Positions 6,730 to 12,310 of a stretch of DNA of 13,101 nt are shown here, piece by piece. The DNA lies in NCBI GenBank assembly GCA_012728505.1, contig JAAYEY010000084.1:1-13101 (forward strand). Reading direction: 5' to 3'. The position numbers were made by a program, and so were the translations under genes. This DNA comes from Synergistaceae bacterium (GTDB lineage: Bacteria > Synergistota > Synergistia > Synergistales > Synergistaceae). The stretch's first letter is position 1. Each line of letters starts with the position of its first letter. Below the pieces are notes generated by a model. The model was not told the origin of the DNA. It searched no databases and worked only from the letters and a program-made list of their open reading frames with translations.

Positions 6730-6812
6730 AAAAAAACCCGTCGGCCGGCTCCCATAGAAAGATTCTTTAGGGAGAGCGGCTCGGAGGATGCCCGATATAA
6801 AGGGCTCGTTGA
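6730..6812 (-). promoter_or_regulatory. Probable Moco/Tuco (molybdenum/tungsten cofactor) riboswitch aptamer
   Basis: Minus-strand features are a GCCC/GGGC hairpin (6806-6792), the segment CCTCCGAGCC (6787-6778), a stem GCTCTCCC/GGGAGC, and GGGAGCCGGCCGACGGG (6753-6737). These resemble the conserved core of the Moco RNA motif as I remember it. Downstream lie a terminator/antiterminator pair and a tungstate transporter, a gene class this riboswitch is known to control. The aptamer boundaries are approximate. I cannot tell from the sequence whether it senses Moco or the tungsten cofactor. Confidence 0.68.
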
Positions 6813-6848
6813 TGTTATCATTTTAAAGGATTTTGTCAAATTTTGGAA
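6812..6848 (-). promoter_or_regulatory. Candidate promoter of the wtpBCA operon
   Basis: On the minus strand a perfect TTGACA lies at 6839-6834 with TAACAT 16 nt downstream (6817-6812). Alternatively TAAAAT (6825-6820) with TTCCAA (6848-6843) would start transcription just before the aptamer. The exact choice is unclear, but a promoter here is likely. Confidence 0.5.
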
Positions 6849-6954
6849 ATAAATAATTATTTAATAGCAATGCCAACAATAAGCAAGTAGCACGATGTGG
6901 CCAGGAAGTATACCTGTATAATTAACTTCAAATTCTTATTGAGAAGGTGATCAC

Positions 6955-7563
6955 ATGCGCCGTTTGCTAATATTGGTTCTTATGCTTTTTTCTCTGATGA
7001 TCCCCACTAGTGCCATGTCATCAAATGCTGTTGAATTCAGCGCGCGTTTTATAGAAAAGGATAACGACGAGGTGCAAAAGGGGAAAGTTTTTGTAGCGGC
7101 AAATATGTCGCGCTATGAGATAGAGGGAAGCGAAGAGATAATTGTTACGAGGTACGATAAAAAGGTTGTCTGGCTAATTTTCCCAAAACTTAGAAAATAT
7201 GTCGAACAGCCATATCTTGGCGAACCTAAAAAGAATTATGAGGGGCCAGGTGAAATTGAGACAGGTGATCTCTCAAAAAAATTCATTGAGAATGACTTGG
7301 TGGACAGCTACAGGCTAAAGAAATTCCTTGTGACAGTAAAATATAACAAAGGGGAGAACGAAGACCAGTATTACGAATGGTACAGGGATAACTTCCCCGT
7401 TCCCGTTAAGACTCAGTCAATGGACGGCCGGACATCTTACGAATACGTGAACATTAAATTAGGCAGACCACCGCTCGAGATTTTTGCTCAACCGAAGGGG
7501 TATAAAAAGATAACTATCGAAGAACTGGCCGAGATCGAAGAGGGCAACGAGCAGCCCAAATAA
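6955..7563 (+). CDS. Secreted protein of unknown function, LolA/DUF4412-like look
   Basis: I do not recognise a named family with confidence. The 202-aa protein begins with a clear Sec signal peptide (MRRLLILVLMLFSLMIPTSA, cleavage after Ala20 or near residue 25) and no lipobox cysteine, so it is exported. The rest alternates short beta-strand-like segments: VEFSARFIEKD, KGKVFVAANMSRYEI, EEIIVTRYDKKVVWLIFPKLRKYVEQPY (in part), and later TSYEYVNIKL and FAQPKGYKKITIEE. The pattern 'modified protein chain, then what the polymer looks like, then its final value' recalls LolA/RseB-like or DUF4412 proteins, which would be envelope-related (inference). The ATG has AAGGTGAT about 5 nt upstream; a TATAAT at 6917-6922 is the best -10 candidate. 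It stands alone and ends in a strong terminator. Confidence 0.8.
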   Translation: MRRLLILVLMLFSLMIPTSAMSSNAVEFSARFIEKDNDEVQKGKVFVAANMSRYEIEGSEEIIVTRYDKKVVWLIFPKLRKYVEQPYLGEPKKNYEGPGEIETGDLSKKFIENDLVDSYRLKKFLVTVKYNKGENEDQYYEWYRDNFPVPVKTQSMDGRTSYEYVNIKLGRPPLEIFAQPKGYKKITIEELAEIEEGNEQPK

Positions 7564-7570
7564 GATGATA

Positions 7571-7604
7571 AAACAGAGGAGGGGTAGATACCCCTCCTCT
7601 GTTT
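7571..7604. terminator. Bidirectional terminator
   Basis: A perfect 14-bp inverted repeat, AAACAGAGGAGGGG (7571-7584) and CCCCTCCTCTGTTT (7591-7604), has a 6-nt loop and T-rich ends on both strands. It closes the secreted-protein gene (plus) and the convergent XdhC operon (minus). Confidence 0.92.
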
Positions 7605-7626
7605 GTATTTACTAATCTACCCAGTC

Positions 7627-8430
7627 TTAATCCGACAGGTTGGCTTTTCTCAGACCTGCAAGGTCTCCGCCCCTTCTTACCGCGATCATCTCAGCAAGAA
7701 TAGAGACTGCAATCTCTTCCGGCGTCTCAGCTTTTATAGGAAGCCCGATAGGCTGATGTATCCGATCTAGGTGTTCCTGCGAGACTCCCCTTGCTAAAAG
7801 GGTCTTCCTGATTGATTCTATCTTGGAACGCGAGCCTATCATTCCGTAATAGGCACCAGGCATTTTGTCAGTTATAGCAACGGCCTCTGCGTCGAGAGAG
7901 TGACCTCGGGTCATAATAACCACATAGCTTCTGTCGTGCAGATCTATCCCATTGTTGTATATGTCATCTATCGGGCAAACCACAGACCGTGCACAGGGGA
8001 TATTTTCTTTGTTTGCGAACTCTTTCCTTTCATCCCAGATCGTCACTCTGAATCCGACAAAAGCTCCTACCTCTGCGACAGCCTTCCCCACATGGCCTCC
8101 GCCAAAGATAACAAGTTCATCCTCTCTTCCTATCACTTCCATGTAAATGGTGGCTGCACCTCCGCAGAGCATTCCGTTCCTCTCTGTAAGGTCCTTCTTC
8201 CAGACAAGCATGCTCTCTCCTGAATTCAGGAGCTCTTTCGCCTTGTTTATCGCTTCAAATTCAATAAGTCCTCCGCCGATTGTGCCGCTGATACTTCCAT
8301 CAATGCGCACCCACATAGATGCACCTTTGCTTCTGGGTGTAGATCCTGATTCTTCCGTAACGGTACATAGCACCCCGAACCCGCCGGCTTCAACTTCACT
8401 GTGTATCACATTTAGAATATCTCTGTCCAT
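7627..8430 (-). CDS. XdhC/CoxI-family molybdenum-hydroxylase maturation protein
   Basis: XdhC-family proteins bind molybdenum cofactor, help its sulfuration and deliver it to xanthine dehydrogenase-type enzymes. The 267-aa protein has the N-terminal XdhC/CoxI domain with GSTPRSKGA (29-37), GTIGGGLIE (49-57) and MLCGG (87-91, Cys89). The C-terminal Rossmann domain has FGGGHVGKAVA (109-119), TRGHSLD (174-180), GMIGSRSK (196-203) and PIGLPI (227-232). The ATG has AGGAGG about 7 nt upstream. It follows the MoeA-like gene by 73 nt, with a small stable hairpin between them. No hydroxylase structural gene lies in the window, so the client enzyme is unknown. The related selenium-dependent hydroxylase maturation proteins are an alternative label. 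Confidence 0.9.
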   Translation of the reverse strand: MDRDILNVIHSEVEAGGFGVLCTVTEESGSTPRSKGASMWVRIDGSISGTIGGGLIEFEAINKAKELLNSGESMLVWKKDLTERNGMLCGGAATIYMEVIGREDELVIFGGGHVGKAVAEVGAFVGFRVTIWDERKEFANKENIPCARSVVCPIDDIYNNGIDLHDRSYVVIMTRGHSLDAEAVAITDKMPGAYYGMIGSRSKIESIRKTLLARGVSQEHLDRIHQPIGLPIKAETPEEIAVSILAEMIAVRRGGDLAGLRKANLSD

Positions 8431-8481
8431 ATTTATCCTCCTATACTAAAAAATCGACAAAAGATTAGAGGTAGAGAGCTC

Positions 8482-8499
8482 TTTTATCCGAAGATAAAA
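8482..8499 (-). other. UUCG-capped hairpin between two operon genes
   Basis: On the minus strand TTTTATC-TTCG-GATAAAA forms a perfect 7-bp stem closed by a C(UUCG)G tetraloop, between the MoeA-like and XdhC genes. No T run follows, so it is not an intrinsic terminator. It may stabilise the 3' end of the upstream message segment or tune relative expression. Confidence 0.55.
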
Positions 8500-8503
8500 C
8501 CTA

Positions 8504-9550
8504 TCAGCTTCCGGCCGCGAATGAGCATGAGGGATAGTGACAGACTGGGCAATGCTCGCACATTCCACCCACACCCCAACGTCTCACAAGATCGCCCGGC
8601 TCTATTCCGGCAAATACAAAGGGCAGCAGCTTGTCCAGCGCTGTTCTCTCGTCAAAGGCCACGCAGGCAGGCGCGCCTATTACAGCTACATCCTCGCCAT
8701 CGACAGGTGATTTTGCATATCCAAGCATCAACATCGCCCCGGGCAAGGAAGGGGATCCTTGAAAAGATATTTTCCTGCAGACTGAACGTATCGCTCCCGG
8801 AGTTCTATCGTCAGCGTCCACGCTCATTCCTCCGGTGCAGATTATCACCTTTGCGCCCTCATCAAGAAATTTATTTATGGCCTCTGCTATTTCTTCAAGC
8901 GAATCAGTACAGAATGTCTGGCCTATAACGCAGCCGCTGAGCCGGCTGAGTTTTTCATCAAGCTTTGGTCTGAAAGCATCTTGAACCCTTTTATCTACGA
9001 TCTCTTTGCCTGTTGTTATAAGTCCCACTTTAAGATTCTTGAAGGGAAGAATGGAAAAGGGCCCGGTCCCCCTTACAGCAGCCACTGCACGTTCGACTCT
9101 GTAGTCCTCCATAACAAGCGGTCTTATGCGGAATCCTGCAACAGTCTGTCCTTTGAGGACCGGCCTGTGAGGGGCCAACGCAGAAAGGACCCAGTCGGGG
9201 TCCTGATTCACTCTGTTGACTGTTTCAGCAAGATACCAGAGTATGCCTGAGCTTGTTGCTACAAGATTACAGCGACCCTCTTCAGGAGGAGTCACCCGCA
9301 GATTCTCTCCGCAAAGGACCTCTGCAAGCTCTATCGCAGCGTCATCCTCATGTACTTCTCCCGGAGACATCTCCATTATAGAAAGGTTTTCCCTTCCCAT
9401 ATCTTTCAGGGTGGGAATATCATCTTCTGTTATGATCTGACCTTTTTTAAAACGGGCAGATTTCTTGTGATTCGCTGCATCTATTTGCGTAAGGTCATGA
9501 GCTAGCGGTTTTCCAATCGCTTCATCAAGAGATATGGTCGTTATTATCAT
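8504..9550 (-). CDS. MoeA/MogA-like molybdopterin-binding protein with C-terminal Cys cluster
   Basis: The 348-aa protein has the molybdopterin-binding (MoCF) fold used by MoeA, MogA and CinA: GLITTGKEI (176-184), TGGMSVDADD (239-248, the MPT-binding loop), SPSLPGAML (266-274) and GAPAC (292-296). Its N-terminal half (MIITTISLDEAIGKPLAHDL, GQIITEDDIPTLKDMG) resembles MoeA's entry region, but the protein is shorter than the ~410-aa MoeA. The C-terminus holds four cysteines in CEHCPVCHYPSC (Cys331, 334, 337, 342), probably a metal site. It looks like the MoeA-like proteins found beside molybdenum-hydroxylase factors rather than housekeeping MoeA (inference). The ATG overlaps the Fur-family stop by 4 nt (ATGA), and GGAGG sits upstream inside that gene. 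Confidence 0.85.
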   Translation of the reverse strand: MIITTISLDEAIGKPLAHDLTQIDAANHKKSARFKKGQIITEDDIPTLKDMGRENLSIMEMSPGEVHEDDAAIELAEVLCGENLRVTPPEEGRCNLVATSSGILWYLAETVNRVNQDPDWVLSALAPHRPVLKGQTVAGFRIRPLVMEDYRVERAVAAVRGTGPFSILPFKNLKVGLITTGKEIVDKRVQDAFRPKLDEKLSRLSGCVIGQTFCTDSLEEIAEAINKFLDEGAKVIICTGGMSVDADDRTPGAIRSVCRKISFQGSPSLPGAMLMLGYAKSPVDGEDVAVIGAPACVAFDERTALDKLLPFVFAGIEPGDLVRRWGVGGMCEHCPVCHYPSCSFAAGS

Positions 9551-9975
9551 TTTAATTTATCCTCCGTTTCAGTTTTGCATTCACTGCAACATCCATATAC
9601 AACAAGCTGTTTTCCTTCAACAGACATTCCTTCAGTTACCTCTATTCGGGGAAGTCTCTGATTCGTCAGGCAAAACATTTTCCCACAGTGGAGACAAAGA
9701 AAATGGGGATGGTCCCCGGGACAGCCTTCCGAGTCAGGATCATGAGCACAAAAACGCCAAGCTCCATCAAGCCCTTGGACTTGGTGTGCTATGCCTGCAT
9801 CTGTGAGGGTCTGCAGAGTTCTGTAGAGAGTGACCTTATCGAGGGGTTCCGTCAAAATGGAAGAAATCTCACTGTGTGAGAGAGGAGACCCTTTTTCAAT
9901 CAGAAGTTGCAACACGACTTTTCTTTGATGCGTATTTCTCAGCTTTGCTGCGCTAAGCATTTTTTCAACATCCAT
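9547..9975 (-). CDS. Fur-family metal-dependent transcriptional regulator
   Basis: Fur-family dimers bind DNA through an N-terminal winged helix and respond to Fe, Zn, Mn or peroxide through C-terminal metal sites. The 142-aa protein has the usual size. The helix-turn-helix region is THQRKVVLQLL...PLSHSEISSIL...LDKVTLYRTLQTLTDAGI (about 15-62). The metal part has HPHFLCLHCGKMFC (89-102) and CCSEC (129-133): Cys94/97 and Cys130/133 form the standard structural zinc site, and His89/His91 are likely sensory ligands. I start at ATG 9975, preceded by GAGGTGAT; an upstream TTG at 9990 lies at the ribosome binding site itself. Which metal it senses cannot be read. It leads an operon for molybdenum-cofactor proteins, an unusual setting. 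Confidence 0.92.
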   Translation of the reverse strand: MDVEKMLSAAKLRNTHQRKVVLQLLIEKGSPLSHSEISSILTEPLDKVTLYRTLQTLTDAGIAHQVQGLDGAWRFCAHDPDSEGCPGDHPHFLCLHCGKMFCLTNQRLPRIEVTEGMSVEGKQLVVYGCCSECKTETEDKLK

Positions 9976-10013
9976 AAAATCACCTCTCAAATCGACAAAC
10001 GCAACTAGCTTGC

Positions 10014-10042
10014 ATTCTAAAGTATTCCTCCTTTACCTGCAA
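10014..10042 (-). promoter_or_regulatory. Candidate promoter of the fur-moeA-xdhC operon
   Basis: On the minus strand TTGCAG (10042-10037) and TAGAAT (10019-10014) are 17 nt apart. A start near 10007 would leave a short leader of about 30 nt. The -10 is strong, the -35 only partly matching. Confidence 0.45.
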
Positions 10043-10263
10043 CTATTTTTTTGACTTTATCAGATTTTAAGTAGGGAGCATTAAATTCTTTCACAAAAAA
10101 TGAAATTTATTTTAGTTTGTGTTACGGTTATCGACAATTTGTTTGTGTTGGCTCGTCGCCAAACATGGCTCATATATTAACTAAAAACCAAACTGAATGT
10201 TTGAATCGTAAATAAATGGATTTAGTATAATAAATAGCTTGTAATTTTTTAACATAAAAATAG
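10043..10263. other. AT-rich divergent intergenic region
   Basis: No credible gene is seen. The nonamer GTTTGTGTT occurs twice (10115-10123 and 10141-10149, 26 bp apart), a possible regulator-binding pair upstream of the Fur operon. A 62-codon minus-strand reading frame at 10170-10358 has no ribosome binding site or family features and overlaps the ilv promoter. Confidence 0.4.
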
Positions 10264-10292
10264 TTGACATTTTTCCGATATGGCCGTATTAT
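10264..10292 (+). promoter_or_regulatory. Promoter of the ilv-leu operon
   Basis: A perfect TTGACA (10264-10269) and TATTAT (10287-10292) are separated by exactly 17 nt, the best promoter match in the window. Transcription would start near 10299, about 60 nt before the leader peptide. Confidence 0.82.
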
Positions 10293-10304
10293 GTCGCCCA
10301 TTAC

Positions 10305-10327
10305 GTGCAGAGTCATATGCTCTGCAC
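10305..10327 (+). other. 5'-end hairpin of the ilv leader RNA
   Basis: GTGCAGAG (10305-10312) pairs perfectly with CTCTGCAC (10320-10327) around a 7-nt loop. It sits at the very start of the predicted transcript and probably protects the 5' end or paces the polymerase. Confidence 0.5.
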
Positions 10328-10360
10328 TATTAAGCCAAGGCTCCGAAAGGTGGGACAAAA

Positions 10361-10456
10361 ATGAGAATAAACAGTTGGATACGAGACATATTTAGTCTGG
10401 TTATAGTTCTGGTTCTTCTTATTAGCAGTGGGTCCCCCGAGGCGGCCGACGCTTAA
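10361..10456 (+). CDS. Branched-chain amino acid leader peptide (ilv attenuator)
   Basis: This 31-codon ORF starts with ATG, preceded by AAAGGTGG about 8 nt upstream, and encodes MRINSWIRDIF, then SLVIVLVLLIS, then SGSPEAADA with a TAA stop. Residues 13-21 are nine consecutive Leu, Val or Ile codons (CTG GTT ATA GTT CTG GTT CTT CTT ATT). Such control codons mark ilv/leu leader peptides: a ribosome short of any of the three charged tRNAs stalls here and lets the antiterminator form. The position between promoter and attenuator, and ilvN immediately downstream, agree. The peptide itself probably has no function after synthesis. Confidence 0.88.
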   Translation: MRINSWIRDIFSLVIVLVLLISSGSPEAADA

Positions 10457-10508
10457 ACGTCGTGTTACTTTCGGACCGGGACCCTTTGAGGGTTCCGGTC
10501 TTTTTTTT
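10430..10508 (+). terminator. ilv attenuator: terminator with alternative antiterminator
   Basis: GACCGGGACCC (10474-10484) pairs with GGGTTCCGGTC (10490-10500), 11 pairs with one G-U, around loop TTTGA, followed by eight T (10501-10508): a strong terminator. GGGTCCC (10430-10436), inside the end of the leader ORF, is an exact complement of GGGACCC (10478-10484) and would capture the terminator's left arm. A ribosome reaching the stop codon covers it and allows termination; one stalled at the Leu/Val/Ile run leaves it free. A small hairpin CGACG/CGTCG (about 10448-10463) fits inside the antiterminator loop. Confidence 0.88.
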
Positions 10509-10539
10509 GTCTCTATTTCTGTGTACAGGAGGATATGAC

Positions 10540-11070
10540 ATGAAAAGCACTTTTACCATCCTATCTGAAGACAATCCCGGGGTACTTATGAGGATAGCGG
10601 GACTTGTTTACCGAAGGGGCTACAACATCGAGAGTCTTAGCGTAGGACATACGGATACTCCCGGAGTATCGAGATTCACCGTCGTTATTGAGGGTGAAGA
10701 GGGTGTGTACGACCAGATCAAAAAGCAGCTTCTTAAGCTCATAGAGGTTATTGATGTTATAAACCTTACAAAAGAGGGGCCTTTTGTCGAGCGCTGGCTG
10801 ACTCTTGTAAAAGTCAGAGCCCCTATTAGCAATCGGGCCCATGTTCTACAGACAGCAGAAGTCTTCCGCTGCAGGGTGGTAGATTTGGGTACAGAGGCTG
10901 TGACGTTGGAAATAACTGGGGACAAAGGGAAGGTTAATGCTTGCTTGGAAGCCTTCAGGCCCTATGGAATAATTGAGACCGCCGGCTCCGGTCAGGTTGC
11001 GCTTTCACGTTCCGGTTTTGTTTTAGAACAGTTCGTTGAAACGAGCTTTGCAGAAAAAGAACAACTTTAA
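10540..11070 (+). CDS. ilvN: Acetolactate synthase regulatory (small) subunit
   Basis: IlvN/IlvH binds valine and sets the activity and feedback control of acetolactate synthase, the first common step of valine, leucine and isoleucine synthesis. The 176-aa protein has an N-terminal ACT domain (about 4-75): FTILSEDNPGVLMRIAGL, RRGYNIESLSVG, with Gly14 and Asn29 at the known valine-site positions. The C-terminal domain (about 84-160) has ERWLTLVKV, FRCRVVDL, TLEITGD, AFRPYGIIETAGSGQVALSR. I start at ATG 10540, with AGGAGG 7 nt upstream; an upstream frame would run through the attenuator. The catalytic subunit gene ilvB, usually directly before ilvN, is not here. Confidence 0.95.
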   Translation: MKSTFTILSEDNPGVLMRIAGLVYRRGYNIESLSVGHTDTPGVSRFTVVIEGEEGVYDQIKKQLLKLIEVIDVINLTKEGPFVERWLTLVKVRAPISNRAHVLQTAEVFRCRVVDLGTEAVTLEITGDKGKVNACLEAFRPYGIIETAGSGQVALSRSGFVLEQFVETSFAEKEQL

Positions 11071-11081
11071 TGAATGTTATC

Positions 11082-11101
11082 AGGTCGTCTTCTAACGACC
11101 T
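11082..11101 (+). other. Hairpin between ilvN and ilvC
   Basis: AGGTCGT (11082-11088) pairs with ACGACCT (11095-11101) around a 6-nt loop. No T run follows, so it is unlikely to terminate; it may be a processing or stability element in the ilvN-ilvC message. Confidence 0.4.
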
Positions 11102-11161
11102 CAAACATGAATATATAACTATATTTTAAATGTCCAGCAGGACAGAAGGAGTGTTTTTGTA

Positions 11162-12172
11162 ATGGCAAAAGTATATTACGACCGCGATGCAGATCTTAGT
11201 TTTCTTGATGGAAAGACGATAACGATAATTGGTTACGGAAGCCAGGGGCACGCACACGCCCAGAATCTCCGCGATAGCGGAGCTAAAGTGATCGTAGCTC
11301 TCCATGATGGGAGCAAATCAAAGGCTGTAGCGGAAAAAGATGGTTTCGAGGTCTGCACCGTTTCCGAGGCAACAAAAAAATCAGATGTTGTGATGTTCTT
11401 GATGCCGGATCATCTTCAGGCGTCGATATACAACAATGAAGTTCTGCCAAATCTCAAAAAGGACGCAAAACTTGCTTTCGCACATGGATTTGCCGTCCAT
11501 TTTGGTCAGATAGTGCCTGAACCGGACCGCGATGTATTCATGGTAGCTCCAAAAGGACCTGGGCACATGGTGCGTCACATGTATAAAGAAGGAAAGGGAG
11601 TACCCTGCCTGATAGCGATCTATCAGGATGCGTCCGGCAAAGCAAAGGAGTTTGCTCTGGCCTACGCCTCCGGTCTTGGGGGAGGCAGGGCAGGTATTCT
11701 TGAGACAACTTTCCGTGAGGAGACAGAGACAGACCTCTTTGGAGAACAGGCAGTCCTTTGCGGAGGAGTAAGTGAACTCATGCAGGCCGGATATCAGACT
11801 CTCGTAGAAGCTGGTTACCAGCCGGAGATGGCATACTTTGAATGTATTAATGAACTAAAGTTGATCGTCGACATGGTTTTCGAGGGAGGACTCAGCTGGA
11901 TGCGTTACTCGGTGAGCGATACTGCTAAATACGGCGATATGATAGCGGGCCCGCAAGTAATCGGCGAGGAATCGAGAAAGGTGATGAAGAAACTCCTTAC
12001 TGAAATCCAGGATGGAACTTTTGCACGTGACTGGATACTTGAAAACCAGACAGGGCGTCCCCGCATGAAGAAATGGGCAAAGGCTGCTCAGGAAACTGAC
12101 TGTGAATCGGTAGGAAAAGAGCTTCGCAAGATGATGCCCTGGATGGATCAGAAAGAAATACCTAAATTTTAA
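11162..12172 (+). CDS. ilvC: Ketol-acid reductoisomerase, class I
   Basis: IlvC isomerises and reduces acetolactate (or acetohydroxybutyrate) with NAD(P)H and Mg2+ in valine, leucine and isoleucine synthesis. The 336-aa length is that of class I enzymes. The Rossmann motif is [13 protein letters not shown] (24-36). His108 (AFAHGF) is the active-site histidine; Asp191 and Glu195 (DLFGEQ), Glu227, Glu231 and Ser252 (YSVSDTA) match the metal and substrate ligands. The cofactor loop reads ALHDGSKS (46-53), where NADPH enzymes usually have LR.GS.S: Arg is replaced by His48-Asp49, which may favour NADH (inference). The ATG has AAGGAG about 10 nt upstream. It lies in the ilvN-ilvC-leuA operon. Confidence 0.97.
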   Translation: MAKVYYDRDADLSFLDGKTITIIGYGSQGHAHAQNLRDSGAKVIVALHDGSKSKAVAEKDGFEVCTVSEATKKSDVVMFLMPDHLQASIYNNEVLPNLKKDAKLAFAHGFAVHFGQIVPEPDRDVFMVAPKGPGHMVRHMYKEGKGVPCLIAIYQDASGKAKEFALAYASGLGGGRAGILETTFREETETDLFGEQAVLCGGVSELMQAGYQTLVEAGYQPEMAYFECINELKLIVDMVFEGGLSWMRYSVSDTAKYGDMIAGPQVIGEESRKVMKKLLTEIQDGTFARDWILENQTGRPRMKKWAKAAQETDCESVGKELRKMMPWMDQKEIPKF

Positions 12173-12185
12173 AAAATTGTATGAA

Positions 12186-12264
12186 GAAGCAGCGGGCTAT
12201 AGCATTAACCGGGCGGCATGACGGTTAATCAGAAATATATCCTCATCAGCCCGCTTTTTGCTTC
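12186..12264 (+). terminator. Terminator-like, possibly attenuating hairpin between ilvC and leuA
   Basis: GAAGC-AGCGGGCT (12186-12198) pairs with AGCCCGCT (12248-12255) and GCTTC (12260-12264), with a T run (12255-12259) between. An inner ATTAACC/GGTTAAT stem (12204-12210, 12223-12229) folds in the loop. It may end part of the ilvNC message, lowering leuA expression, or be a structured spacer. The 49-nt loop makes it less efficient than a compact terminator. Confidence 0.5.
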
Positions 12265-12310
12265 TCACGGCATATTCAGCCGATCCCACTACCTTTAAGG
12301 AGAGAACGAC

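Noticed and set aside
9980..10016. 11-codon ORF MQASCVCRFER ending at the Fur-gene ribosome binding site
   Set aside because: Its ATG overlaps the predicted -10 element, so the likely transcript would start after it.
10170..10358. 62-codon minus-strand reading frame
   Set aside because: No ribosome binding site or recognisable features, and it lies across the strong ilv promoter and the leader hairpin.
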